Below, in pieces: positions 50,891-59,557 of a stretch of 64,000 nt of DNA. Position 1 is the first letter of the stretch, and every line of letters starts with the position of its first letter. The notes beneath the pieces are model-generated. The model had not been told where the DNA came from, did not search any database, and saw nothing but the letters and a program-made list of their open reading frames with translations. Source of the stretch: Eutrophovita sp913057845 (GTDB lineage: Bacteria > Pseudomonadota > Gammaproteobacteria > Burkholderiales > Eutrophovitaceae); the NCBI GenBank assembly GCA_963925895.1, contig CAWUVH010000007.1, positions 62,001 to 126,000 on the forward strand, written 5' to 3'. The position numbers and the translations under genes were made by a program.

Positions 50891-52270
50891 CTACTCGTCA
50901 GGAGATAGAGGAAATGCAAGATGGGGGGCTAAGATAGCAATTGCCTGCTTAAATTCCCCCATAATTCTTTTGAGTGCAGGTATGGTATCTGCCTCGAAGC
51001 GCAATACTATTGTGGGTGTTGTGTTGGATGCTCTGGCTAGTCCGAATCCATCTTTGTATTCAACGCGTATTCCATCCATCGTTAATTTATCTTCAGCGTT
51101 TGAGAAGGAATCCGAGGTCTTCAGCTGCTCAGTGATTGTGAAGTTTTCTCCTTCTTTGCACTGAATTTGGAGTTCTGGAGTTGAAAAAGCATTAGGCAAA
51201 TCGTTAAATGTTTGGGCTAATGACGATTGTTTGCTGAGGTACTCCAATAATCGTGCCCCCGCGTAAATCCCATCATCAAAGCCATACCATCTCTCTTTAA
51301 AAAAGAAGTGCCCACTCATCTCGCCTCCCAAGAGTATGTTGCACGCTTTCATTTCAGCCTTGATAAGAGAATGACCTGTTTTCCACATTTTAGGGCGTCC
51401 GCCGTGTTCCTTGATCCGGCGACCCAAGTCTCTCGAGCACTTAACATCGTAGATGACCTCCGCGTTTTTATGTCGAGTGAGTAAATCATCGGCAAACATC
51501 ATCATCAGTCGATCTGGGTAAATGATTTCTCCTTGTTTTGTCACAACACCCAGTCGGTCTGCGTCACCGTCGAATGCTAAACCCAGCTCCGATTCTCCTT
51601 CAGCGACGTCTTTGATTAAATCTCGTAAGTTTTCGGGTTTAGAAGGATCAGGGTGGTGATTCGGAAAGGTGCCATCCACGTCGCAGAATAGCTCGCGTAC
51701 ATCACAGCCAATCGATTTGAATATCTTAGCAGCATACATCCCAGCAACACCATTGCCGCAGTCGATCGATATTTTCATTGGTCGAGATAACTGAATGTCA
51801 CTGTGGATTCGGGTTGTATATCGCTCGCTGATGTCGGTACTCGATACCTGACCATTACCAACCACGAAGTCCTGCTCATGTATTCTTTTGAGTAGGTTAA
51901 GAATCTGATCCCCATAAATAGCATGTCCATCTAAGACGATTTTAAGCCCGTTATACTCTGGAGGATTATGACTGCCAGTCACCATAACGCCATTCCCCGT
52001 CTCAAGTTCGTGGGTGGCAAAGTATAAGGCTGGTGACGTGACCTGGCCGATGTCGATCACATCGGCGCCCGCAGAGATTAAGCCGTCGATGAGGGCAGAA
52101 ACAATGGAAGGCCCGCTAAGTCGGCCATCTCGACCGACACATATTGCTTTTCCATTCTGAACCTGACTCCCAATCGCTTTGCCAATTAATTTCACACCCT
52201 CGATTGTTAATGAAGTTCCAACGACACCACGTATGTCGTAAGCCTTAAAAATTGATGACTCTATCTTCAT
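50891..52270 (-). CDS. algC: Phosphomannomutase/phosphoglucomutase
   Basis: 459-residue alpha-D-phosphohexomutase that supplies GDP-mannose and UDP-glucose precursors for LPS and exopolysaccharide. It has the phosphoserine loop VMVTGSHNPPEYNGLKIV (about 98-115), the metal loop FDGDADRLGV, the sugar-binding GGEMSGHFFFKERW and a C-terminal phosphate-binding loop region. The start at ATG 52270 (MKIESSIFKAYDIRG) overlaps the stop of the upstream hydrolase gene (ATGA); the frame is open 14 codons further, but those lie inside that gene. The choice between AlgC/XanA-type and ManB is by overall pattern only. Confidence 0.92.
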   Translation of the reverse strand: MKIESSIFKAYDIRGVVGTSLTIEGVKLIGKAIGSQVQNGKAICVGRDGRLSGPSIVSALIDGLISAGADVIDIGQVTSPALYFATHELETGNGVMVTGSHNPPEYNGLKIVLDGHAIYGDQILNLLKRIHEQDFVVGNGQVSSTDISERYTTRIHSDIQLSRPMKISIDCGNGVAGMYAAKIFKSIGCDVRELFCDVDGTFPNHHPDPSKPENLRDLIKDVAEGESELGLAFDGDADRLGVVTKQGEIIYPDRLMMMFADDLLTRHKNAEVIYDVKCSRDLGRRIKEHGGRPKMWKTGHSLIKAEMKACNILLGGEMSGHFFFKERWYGFDDGIYAGARLLEYLSKQSSLAQTFNDLPNAFSTPELQIQCKEGENFTITEQLKTSDSFSNAEDKLTMDGIRVEYKDGFGLARASNTTPTIVLRFEADTIPALKRIMGEFKQAIAILAPHLAFPLSPDE

Positions 52271-53241
52271 AAAAAATCCATAAAGTATTGCGTAATTCTT
52301 TCTGGCAACCATTCTATATGTCCTGGAAATGTGCCGCTAATGTACCCTACGTGCCCACCGTATTTTGTTAAGTTCAACGTAATGTGATTATTATTTTTGG
52401 TGAGTGTTTTTAGTTCAATTCCAGATAAGAATGGGTCATTTTCTGCGTGGATAATCAGAGTGGGATTGTTGATGGATGATAAAAAAGGTTTACTGCTTGC
52501 TCGGGACCAATAATCATCGACACCATTAAATCCATGGATGGGTGCTGTAAAGCGATCGTCAAACTCTTTGAGTGTTTTGCATGCTTTGATTGATTCTGGT
52601 GAGATATCTAGCTTATGAGTTTCAATTTTACGTATTGCTTTTCGTTTGAGTGTCCGTAAGAAATGCCCACCATAAACTCTGTTAACACCTTGGCTCAGTC
52701 GATTTCCCGCAATAACTAAGTCGTAAGGTGCTGATATAGCAACTGCCGCATTGATCGCCACGACATTGTGATAACCAGGCCTCCCTAACCAATTTAAAAG
52801 CACATTGCCTCCTAAAGAATACCCCGCAACGAAGATAGGCCCAAAGCACATTTTTTTCAGCTCGTGAATGATCCATTCAAGCTCGTTACTATCTCCCGAA
52901 TGATAAGCCCGAGGTAATCGGTTTGGGCTGCCGCTGCAGCCTCTAAAGTGTACGATGCACCCAGCCCAACCTAGGTGTTTAATTTTTGCCATTAGCGCTT
53001 TTGAGTAATGACTGTTTGAGCTTCCTTCAAGTCCGTGTAGCAAAACGACCAGGGGGCTCCCGGCGGTTTTATTAACCCAATCTATATGCAGAAAATCTCC
53101 ATCTGGTGTTTCAATTTTTTGCCTTTGGTAAATGATTGCTTCTGGGGATCTAAATAAAAATGGAAATATGGTTTGTGGATGACTGCCGGGTAGCCAATCG
53201 GGCGGATGGTAACTATGTAATTCGTTGACGTCTGTAGTCAT
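52267..53241 (-). CDS. yheT: YheT family alpha/beta hydrolase
   Basis: 324 residues. The N-terminal PPDWLPGSHPQTIFPFLFR is the YheT hallmark, followed by the oxyanion loop VVLLHGLEGSSNSHYS, the substrate-side segment HFRGCSGSPNRLPRAYHSGDS and the nucleophile elbow VAGYSLGGNVLLNWLG. The histidine lies in KYGGHVGYISG. Family members act as esterases on unknown lipids. It is translationally coupled to waaF upstream and the phosphohexomutase downstream through four-base overlaps. Confidence 0.92.
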   Translation of the reverse strand: MTTDVNELHSYHPPDWLPGSHPQTIFPFLFRSPEAIIYQRQKIETPDGDFLHIDWVNKTAGSPLVVLLHGLEGSSNSHYSKALMAKIKHLGWAGCIVHFRGCSGSPNRLPRAYHSGDSNELEWIIHELKKMCFGPIFVAGYSLGGNVLLNWLGRPGYHNVVAINAAVAISAPYDLVIAGNRLSQGVNRVYGGHFLRTLKRKAIRKIETHKLDISPESIKACKTLKEFDDRFTAPIHGFNGVDDYWSRASSKPFLSSINNPTLIIHAENDPFLSGIELKTLTKNNNHITLNLTKYGGHVGYISGTFPGHIEWLPERITQYFMDFL

Positions 53242-54281
53242 TGAGTTATTTTTTTATCGACTACCGCCAACACTTCCGTCAGTACGCTATCTGTCGTGAT
53301 CTCCGTGAGACATTTGGTGTGGCCAAGTGGACAAGTTCTTTGAAAGCAAGGAGAGCATCCTAAGGATAGTGTGAGGATCTTAGAGTTATCTGACAGTGGC
53401 GGTGTGTAGGTTGGGGAGCTGGATCCAAATAGTGCGATTAGAGGTGTATTAAGCGCTGCGGCGATGTGCATTAATCCAGAATCATTGGTGATGACGCATT
53501 TAGCGCCAGAAACCAAATGCAACGCTTCTTCCAGGGTAGTCGCTCCGGTTAAATTGTTAGTTGATTCGTGACTCAACTGATGGATAGCTGCTCCAATGTC
53601 GACGTCGGGATTGCTACCTAAGATGATCGAAGATAAATGGTGAGTACGAAGCTTGTGAGCTAATGCGGCGAAGTGTTCTTTAGGCCAGCGTTTGGCTGGA
53701 CCATATTCCGCTCCTGGGCACAAACAAACGTAAGGAATCTCAGCGTTAATATTAAATTTCCTGAGTGTCCGTTCAAAATCTTCTTTGTTCACGCTGAGTC
53801 TGGGGTTCTCGCGGAGAGCTAAACCATCCGATTGTGTCTCTCCTGCCAGTTGTAAATATTGGTCGACGAGAAGCGGGTGTTGAATCTTATTGAGCGTTCG
53901 TCGGTGGTTGAGTAACCCGAACCTTGATTCGCCTGTATATCCGACACGATGAGGTATGCCTGAGAGAAAAGGAACTAGGGCACTTTTAATGCTATTCGGT
54001 AAGATGTAGACCACATCGTACTGATTTGATTTTATGGTTTGGGCGGTACGCCAACGGTCGCGTAGCCTTAGTTGCCCATGTCCAAACGGGTTATTAATAA
54101 TCTCGTTAGTTTCGGGCATCTGCTTGTAAATAGGCTGCAGGGCCTTGGATGCGAAGACATCGATCGAGGCTGCTTGATATTCTCGAGACAGGTGACGGAT
54201 GAGGGAGTGCGACATAACTGCGTCGCCTAGCCACGATGGCGCAATAATCAAGATACGATTAACGTTTTTGAAGTGAGTCAC
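53238..54281 (-). CDS. waaF: Lipopolysaccharide heptosyltransferase II
   Basis: 347-residue glycosyltransferase family 9 enzyme adding the second heptose of the LPS inner core. It shows IIAPSWLGDAVMSHSLIRHL at the N-terminus, CLCPGAEYGPAKRWPKEHFA for the sugar-nucleotide site, and VITNDSGLMHIAAALNTPLIALFGSS. GCSPCFQRTCPLGHTKCL near the end is the usual cysteine-rich segment. Followed by yheT with an ATGA overlap. The 87-bp gap before it (54282-54368) contains a weak 6-bp inverted repeat. Confidence 0.94.
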   Translation of the reverse strand: MTHFKNVNRILIIAPSWLGDAVMSHSLIRHLSREYQAASIDVFASKALQPIYKQMPETNEIINNPFGHGQLRLRDRWRTAQTIKSNQYDVVYILPNSIKSALVPFLSGIPHRVGYTGESRFGLLNHRRTLNKIQHPLLVDQYLQLAGETQSDGLALRENPRLSVNKEDFERTLRKFNINAEIPYVCLCPGAEYGPAKRWPKEHFAALAHKLRTHHLSSIILGSNPDVDIGAAIHQLSHESTNNLTGATTLEEALHLVSGAKCVITNDSGLMHIAAALNTPLIALFGSSSPTYTPPLSDNSKILTLSLGCSPCFQRTCPLGHTKCLTEITTDSVLTEVLAVVDKKITQ

Positions 54282-54368
54282 TGGTTTGTCGTGACGGAGC
54301 GATATTTGTGCTCTCTTAATTTTATGCCTGTAGACACGGTTCGCCAGGCAGACTGGTTTTTTGAGAAA

Positions 54369-54563
54369 TCAGATGATTTGGTACCGCGTACCACAGTATG
54401 GGCATTGAGTTTGTTTGTCACCTTGAACGTGTAAAAACACTCTTGGGTGAAGGTTCCAAGTTTGGCTCGGTTGAGAAGGGCAGGCTAGAGGTAGATCAGA
54501 TTCCGCTATGCCTATAACTTCAGATTGGTTCGATGAAGTCATTACAGTTTTATTATCAGACAT
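54369..54563 (-). CDS. CHCC-type zinc-finger protein (NdufS6-like)
   Basis: 64 residues. The pattern LPLACPSQPSQTWNLHPRVF, then QCPYCGTRYQI gives a C-x(n)-H-x(n)-C-x2-C zinc site, as in the zf-CHCC family related to the NdufS6 subunit of complex I. Its role in bacteria is not known. It overlaps the end of ilvE by eight bases. The ilvE - zinc finger - waaF order is frequent in betaproteobacteria, as I recall, and supports the lineage guess. Confidence 0.87.
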   Translation of the reverse strand: MSDNKTVMTSSNQSEVIGIAESDLPLACPSQPSQTWNLHPRVFLHVQGDKQTQCPYCGTRYQII

Positions 54564-55476
54564 AAGTCAACCACTTATCGTATGTGGATGATTTGCCATT
54601 CACGATATCAAAGAATTGTTTTTGAATGAGTTCTGTAACTGGACCGCGCGTTCCTTGTCCGATTGCTCGCCTATCCAATTCTCGTATGGGGGTGACCTCA
54701 GCTGCCGTTCCTGTAAAAAATGCTTCGTCAGCAGTGTACACATCGTCTCGTGTTAGTCGTCTTGATTCAACGTTGATGCCGGCCGCATTCGCTAATGTTA
54801 TCACTGTATCTCGGGTTATACCCATCAGTGCTGACGTTAGCTCAGGCTCGTAAATCGTATTGTTTTTTACGATAAACAGATTTTCTCCTGCGCCTTCCGC
54901 AACAAATCCATCCACGTCTAGGAGTAAGGCCTCGTCATAGCCGTCATCAATAGCTTCTTGATTCGCCAGTATTGAGTTGGCATAGGTTCCAGAGTACTTT
55001 GCACGGCACATCGTGACGTTAACATGGTGTCTTGAGTAGCTGGATGTTTTAACGCGAATACCCTTCTCAAGGCCTTCACTGCCGAGGTAGGCTCCCCACG
55101 GCCATGCTGCAATCGAGATGTGTACGGTCGCTCCTTTCGGCGACACGCCCATTTTCTCAGAGCCATAAAATCCGATAGGTCGGATGTAACAGGACTCAAG
55201 TTTGTTTTCACGAACGACATCAAGACAAGCCTGTTTTATAACCTCTTTTGAAAATGGCATGGGCATCATGTAGATATGTGCGGAGGCGAATAGGCGTTCA
55301 ATATGTTCTTTGAGACGAAAAACTGCCGGACCTTTAGGCGTGCTGTAGGCTCTTAACCCTTCAAAAACAGCTAATCCATAATGCAAGGAATGCGTTAATA
55401 CATGGGTTGTCGCTTCGCGCCATGGGACCATCTTCCCATCGTGCCAAATTACTCCATCCTTATCTGCCATGGACAT
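54556..55476 (-). CDS. ilvE: Branched-chain amino acid aminotransferase
   Basis: 306-residue fold-type IV PLP aminotransferase for the last step of valine, leucine and isoleucine synthesis. VLTHSLHYGLAVFEGLRAY is the N-terminal signature; the PLP lysine lies in CRAKYSGTYANSILANQEA, and EGAGENLFIVKNN and EAFFTGTAAEVTPIREL are conserved. MSMADKDGVIWHDGKMVPW at the start matches the family. It is the first gene of the minus-strand cluster and divergent from yhdP. It shares a pathway with the distant ilvD. Confidence 0.94.
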   Translation of the reverse strand: MSMADKDGVIWHDGKMVPWREATTHVLTHSLHYGLAVFEGLRAYSTPKGPAVFRLKEHIERLFASAHIYMMPMPFSKEVIKQACLDVVRENKLESCYIRPIGFYGSEKMGVSPKGATVHISIAAWPWGAYLGSEGLEKGIRVKTSSYSRHHVNVTMCRAKYSGTYANSILANQEAIDDGYDEALLLDVDGFVAEGAGENLFIVKNNTIYEPELTSALMGITRDTVITLANAAGINVESRRLTRDDVYTADEAFFTGTAAEVTPIRELDRRAIGQGTRGPVTELIQKQFFDIVNGKSSTYDKWLTYV

Positions 55477-55588
55477 GTTTTAAATTCCCCCGAGAAAACC
55501 CATCTAGACTGCGTTAAAAATCCGCAAGTTTAGCGCATATTTCACTTAAAAGTTGTAAGTGACGTAGCTGGGCGCAAAAAATAATCAT

Positions 55589-55602
55589 AATCCAATTGGA
55601 TT
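55589..55602. promoter_or_regulatory. 14-bp perfect palindrome between ilvE and yhdP
   Basis: AATCCAATTGGATT reads the same on both strands, in the middle of the 212-bp divergent ilvE/yhdP region. It could be a dimeric regulator's operator. Nothing else recognisable occurs in this gap apart from AT-rich, promoter-like stretches. Confidence 0.35.
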
Positions 55603-55688
55603 TCAGGGCATAATTTGTTTACCCTTATTGAATATTTACATATTTCTAGAGCACTTACTTTACGTTGTGATCCGCCTAAGGCGAAACA

Positions 55689-58600
55689 TTGAATTTTTCG
55701 GCAAATTTGAAACCTTATAGAAGGCTCTCTCGACGACTTTTGAAAGTCGTTTGGTCGGGGTGTTTCGTTTTGGCTTTGTTACTCGCGTGTGGCCTCACTG
55801 TCATCAAGTTCTATCTTATCCCCAATATTAATCAACACCGAGATTGGGTGGAGAAGAGATTTTCGGAGTCAATTCAGCAATTGGTACAAATCCGAGGAAT
55901 AGAGGCCCGTTGGGACGGACTTCACCCTGATTTTATTTTTTCTGAGCTTAAGGTCTACGATGACGGCGATGTAGTAGTTTTCAGCTTGGATAAGCTCGAG
56001 GTTCAAGTATCCACTCTGGCCTTATTTGTTGGTGAGATTGACGTATTAAAACTTAAAGTTTCCAGCCCAAAATTACCGGTGAAGAGAGATAAGAATAATG
56101 CGATATGGATAGGTGGTAAGCGGGTCTATCCCTTCAGTTCAGAGGAGGGGCCATTATTGAATTGGTTGGTACGACAGAAGCAAGTCGAAATTACAGGAGG
56201 CTCACTTAGTTTTGTCGATGAGACTTTGGATAACTATGCAATCACATTAAATGATGTATTGCTGACTACGTCGTTTTCGGCTGGTGAATCCAGAATCGTA
56301 CTATCAAGTGAAATGAAGAATGACTGGTATGACGCGGTGAATATAAGCCTTGTTAGCCCTAATTTGTTTAACCTTAATGACGGATCTGAATTCATAGGGA
56401 GTATGAGTTGGGATGTGAGCGCGCTTCGCCTGTCCCCCTTTAAGGATTGGGTGCCTCCTGTAGTACTGGTGGGCAATGCGGTGGTTAATTCTCAGGGTGT
56501 AGCTAACTTTGACGGTATAGAAATGCATCACGTAGTTGTTGATCTTAGGCTTAATGATTTTTCATTGGCTGCGATAAATGGCGCAGATCCTGTTGGTGTT
56601 TCTCAGGCTTCTTTTCAGGCGTCTTGGGAGGCTTCTGCTGATCGGCAGGAGGTAACGTTTTCAAAGATGTTCGCTGTAGTCGACAGTGGATTGCCTGTCC
56701 ATCTGGATGTTGTGCGCATGGATAGAGATGTGTCGACAGGACGAAACAAGATTGTGACTCGCGATTTATCCGTTGATTTGTTTAAGTTCATCAGCCGACG
56801 TGTTATTGACAACAAGAACAATTTAGAGCTCGTCGATCAGCTGCTGCCAGGTGGCATTTTGAATTTAGTCGATGTTTCCTGGCAGGCGGATGATGGGTTC
56901 CCTTCGGTTACGAATCTTGCTGTACAAACACGATTTGAAAACATTGGATTCTATGCGTCGGAGCAAAATCCTGGGGTGCAGGGATTAACTGGAGCTATTA
57001 AATTTGAAAACGATGAGTTTCTTGTTCAGATTGACTCAAAAGATGTGTCGCTTGATCTGCCTAAAATATTTCCGCAACCGCTTAATTTCGCTCAATTTCA
57101 GTCGAGTATAACGGGACGAAAAAAAGAAAGTGAGTGGGTTGTTGATGTCAGTAATACACGGTTTGCGAACGCTGATCTGGTTGGAGGGGCTTTCGCTCGT
57201 TTAGGTGTTGGTCATGAGGATCAGAAAAGTTCTGTTGATTTAAGGTTGGAAGTGGAGAGTGTTGATGCCAGTCGGTTGCCGTTTTATTTACCCAGCAAGT
57301 TATTAAAAACTAAGGCTTGGTTGGAGAATCGTGTGTTATCCGGACGAGTAAAGAACCTGGTGATGACCGCGAGTGGCGAGATGTCGACTTCTCTTTTTGC
57401 TCATGGCGGGCATTTTGACTTGAGCGCGGACATCACCGGTGGCCGTATCGAAGTGGGTGGCGGTTGGCCGATGGTTGACGAGATTTATGGCGCCTTCAGG
57501 TATGCAGATAATACAATCTCTTTTTCTCCTAGTAGGGCGAAAATTTTTGGTGTTGATGTGTCGCGCAGCACTTTATCTATTGAGCAAACAGGTACTCCTG
57601 AATCCACGCTTAATGTGACTGGAGTGGCTACAGCTACAGTCACCGATCTCATTCAGTACGTTAAAAATAGTCCTCTGGATAAAGTCACTAAGGGCGTGGT
57701 GGGAAACATGGTCGCAGAAGGTGTTGGTGAGCTCAATTTAGTGTTCAGCATTCCTTTTTTTGAGCGTCAAAATTCAAAGGTAAGCGGATCTGTTCATATT
57801 AAAGGCCCATTTATGCAGGTCAGTGAGAAAGCGCCGCAATTTAATGAATTTGATGCGGTTATAGATTTTGACAAGACTCAGGTCGGAGTTCGGAGTGGTC
57901 ATGCGCGAATATTCGATGCGCAAACTACGTTTGCATCCAGGCACGTGGATCGAGGTTTCGGAGCGGTTGAGTTTCAGTCTGATGTTTCTGTGGACGCTTT
58001 TATGGAATATCTTCGCTTGCCCATGGGTCCGCAATACCTTTCTGGTCAGATTTCGTCATCAGGTGCTCTGGGGTTCTCCGACGATGGATTACATATCGAT
58101 CTCAGTGCCGATCTGCAGGGCCTTGTATCTGAGTTGCCAGAGCCCCTTGCAACATTAGGCGCGGATAAGCAGATGTTGCATGTTCAATATACTGCGTTGA
58201 GGTCGGGAAAGCGTGACATCTCTTTCTCTAATGAAAATGGCGAGCTAGGGAATCTTGTTTTTTCAAACGGTCAGTTAGTTCGGGGCACCTTTAATACAAA
58301 CCAAAGCGGTAGAGATAATGTATTGCTGATCGGCGGGCAAATACCCCATTTGGACATTGACGGTTGGCGTTCTTTGCTCAGCGCCCAGAATAAAGATGGA
58401 TTGATTAATGGTGTGCCGTTAACGGTTCAAGTTGACGCTCAAATCGATCGGGTGGATATCTTCGCGAACACTTTCCACAAAGTCGCGATCAATGGTCAGA
58501 TCTTTAAGCTTGGTGGTGTATTTGCGATTGATAGTGAAGCCGTTTCAGGAAAAATAGTGTTTAGTGATTACGGTACTGATGAAGCTAAAGTATCCGCCAA

Positions 58601-59486
58601 CCTTGCTCGACTGATCATGCGTCGGTCAACTTCATCACGGGAAGTAACTGATGAGTCAGCGAAACCGAATCGTGTGCCGATAGCAGTAGATGCTGTGATT
58701 GATGATTTTCAGTTCGAAGGGAGTAAGCGAGGGGCAATTACCTTGCGTGCCAGACCTAATCATGGGCGTTGGGAGATAAATGAACTTTCGACCATTACGG
58801 ATATGGGAACCTTGACCATGAGGGGCCAATGGGAACCGGGACTAAAATCAAATGTTGAATATGACGTAGAGTTTAATATCCAAGATGTAGGTCGGTACCT
58901 CTTTAGTTTAGAGGGCAAAGAGAATATGGTCGGTGGTGTGGGGAGACTTAGCGGCTCCGTCAATTGGGAGGGCAGCCCGTTTTCCATTGACCTCGATACG
59001 TTAGATGGCGAATTGAGCATTGAGGTTAAGGATGGTCGGTTTTCAAAAATTAATCCTGGTGCTGGACACATAATAAGTTTGCTCAGTTTGCAAGCATTGC
59101 CAAGACGAATTACGCTTGATTTTCGGGATGTGTTTTCGTCGGGGTTCAGTTTTGATCGCATAGAGTCAGAGGTGTTTGTTACGAATGGAGTTGCGCGTAC
59201 CGATAAGCTGCTCATGGATGGTACTTCGGCGTCGGTGGCTATTTCTGGTAATGTAGACTTGGTTAGAAAGGATCATGATATAGAGGTGTTCGTCACACCT
59301 AAGCTAGGCAGTGCAGCCTCGGTAGCGGCGGGTGCTGTTGCTGTGAATCCGGCAATTGGATTGGCGGCATTCTTAGCTCAAAAGTTGCTTGGTAACCCCT
59401 TCGATAAAATTGCGACGAGGCACTACAGAGTTAGGGGTGACTGGGGGAATCCTGAGGTGACCCGAGTCCATTGGGGCGATGAATAA
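55689..59486 (+). CDS. yhdP: AsmA-like giant envelope protein YhdP (TIGR02099)
   Basis: 1265 residues from TTG 55689, with TAAGGCG upstream as a ribosome site. A basic N-terminus and one membrane anchor (VVWSGCFVLALLLACGLTVI) precede a very long periplasmic beta-rich region of DUF3971 and AsmA-type repeats. The C-terminus (GRFSKINPGAGHIISLLSLQ, ALPRRITLDFRDVFSSGFSF, VAVNPAIGLAAFLAQKLLG) is diagnostic for the family. In E. coli, YhdP with TamB and YdbH moves phospholipids between the membranes. It is divergent from ilvE and followed by tldD, as in many proteobacteria, but the nitrilase-like gene often between them is absent. Confidence 0.93.
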   Translation: MNFSANLKPYRRLSRRLLKVVWSGCFVLALLLACGLTVIKFYLIPNINQHRDWVEKRFSESIQQLVQIRGIEARWDGLHPDFIFSELKVYDDGDVVVFSLDKLEVQVSTLALFVGEIDVLKLKVSSPKLPVKRDKNNAIWIGGKRVYPFSSEEGPLLNWLVRQKQVEITGGSLSFVDETLDNYAITLNDVLLTTSFSAGESRIVLSSEMKNDWYDAVNISLVSPNLFNLNDGSEFIGSMSWDVSALRLSPFKDWVPPVVLVGNAVVNSQGVANFDGIEMHHVVVDLRLNDFSLAAINGADPVGVSQASFQASWEASADRQEVTFSKMFAVVDSGLPVHLDVVRMDRDVSTGRNKIVTRDLSVDLFKFISRRVIDNKNNLELVDQLLPGGILNLVDVSWQADDGFPSVTNLAVQTRFENIGFYASEQNPGVQGLTGAIKFENDEFLVQIDSKDVSLDLPKIFPQPLNFAQFQSSITGRKKESEWVVDVSNTRFANADLVGGAFARLGVGHEDQKSSVDLRLEVESVDASRLPFYLPSKLLKTKAWLENRVLSGRVKNLVMTASGEMSTSLFAHGGHFDLSADITGGRIEVGGGWPMVDEIYGAFRYADNTISFSPSRAKIFGVDVSRSTLSIEQTGTPESTLNVTGVATATVTDLIQYVKNSPLDKVTKGVVGNMVAEGVGELNLVFSIPFFERQNSKVSGSVHIKGPFMQVSEKAPQFNEFDAVIDFDKTQVGVRSGHARIFDAQTTFASRHVDRGFGAVEFQSDVSVDAFMEYLRLPMGPQYLSGQISSSGALGFSDDGLHIDLSADLQGLVSELPEPLATLGADKQMLHVQYTALRSGKRDISFSNENGELGNLVFSNGQLVRGTFNTNQSGRDNVLLIGGQIPHLDIDGWRSLLSAQNKDGLINGVPLTVQVDAQIDRVDIFANTFHKVAINGQIFKLGGVFAIDSEAVSGKIVFSDYGTDEAKVSANLARLIMRRSTSSREVTDESAKPNRVPIAVDAVIDDFQFEGSKRGAITLRARPNHGRWEINELSTITDMGTLTMRGQWEPGLKSNVEYDVEFNIQDVGRYLFSLEGKENMVGGVGRLSGSVNWEGSPFSIDLDTLDGELSIEVKDGRFSKINPGAGHIISLLSLQALPRRITLDFRDVFSSGFSFDRIESEVFVTNGVARTDKLLMDGTSASVAISGNVDLVRKDHDIEVFVTPKLGSAASVAAGAVAVNPAIGLAAFLAQKLLGNPFDKIATRHYRVRGDWGNPEVTRVHWGDE

Positions 59487-59557
59487 TAAAGACATACGTT
59501 AAGAGTTACAAGATTAATGTACTAAGCAATTAAATTAAAACATTTGGTAATGAGGTT

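Noticed and set aside
54325..54350. Hairpin TGCCTG/CAGGCA between the zinc-finger gene and waaF as a terminator
   Set aside because: Only six pairs with a 14-base loop and no proper T-run; the downstream waaF is probably read through.
58760..59215. 151-codon minus-strand frame inside yhdP
   Set aside because: Antisense shadow of a conserved C-terminal domain; no supporting signal.
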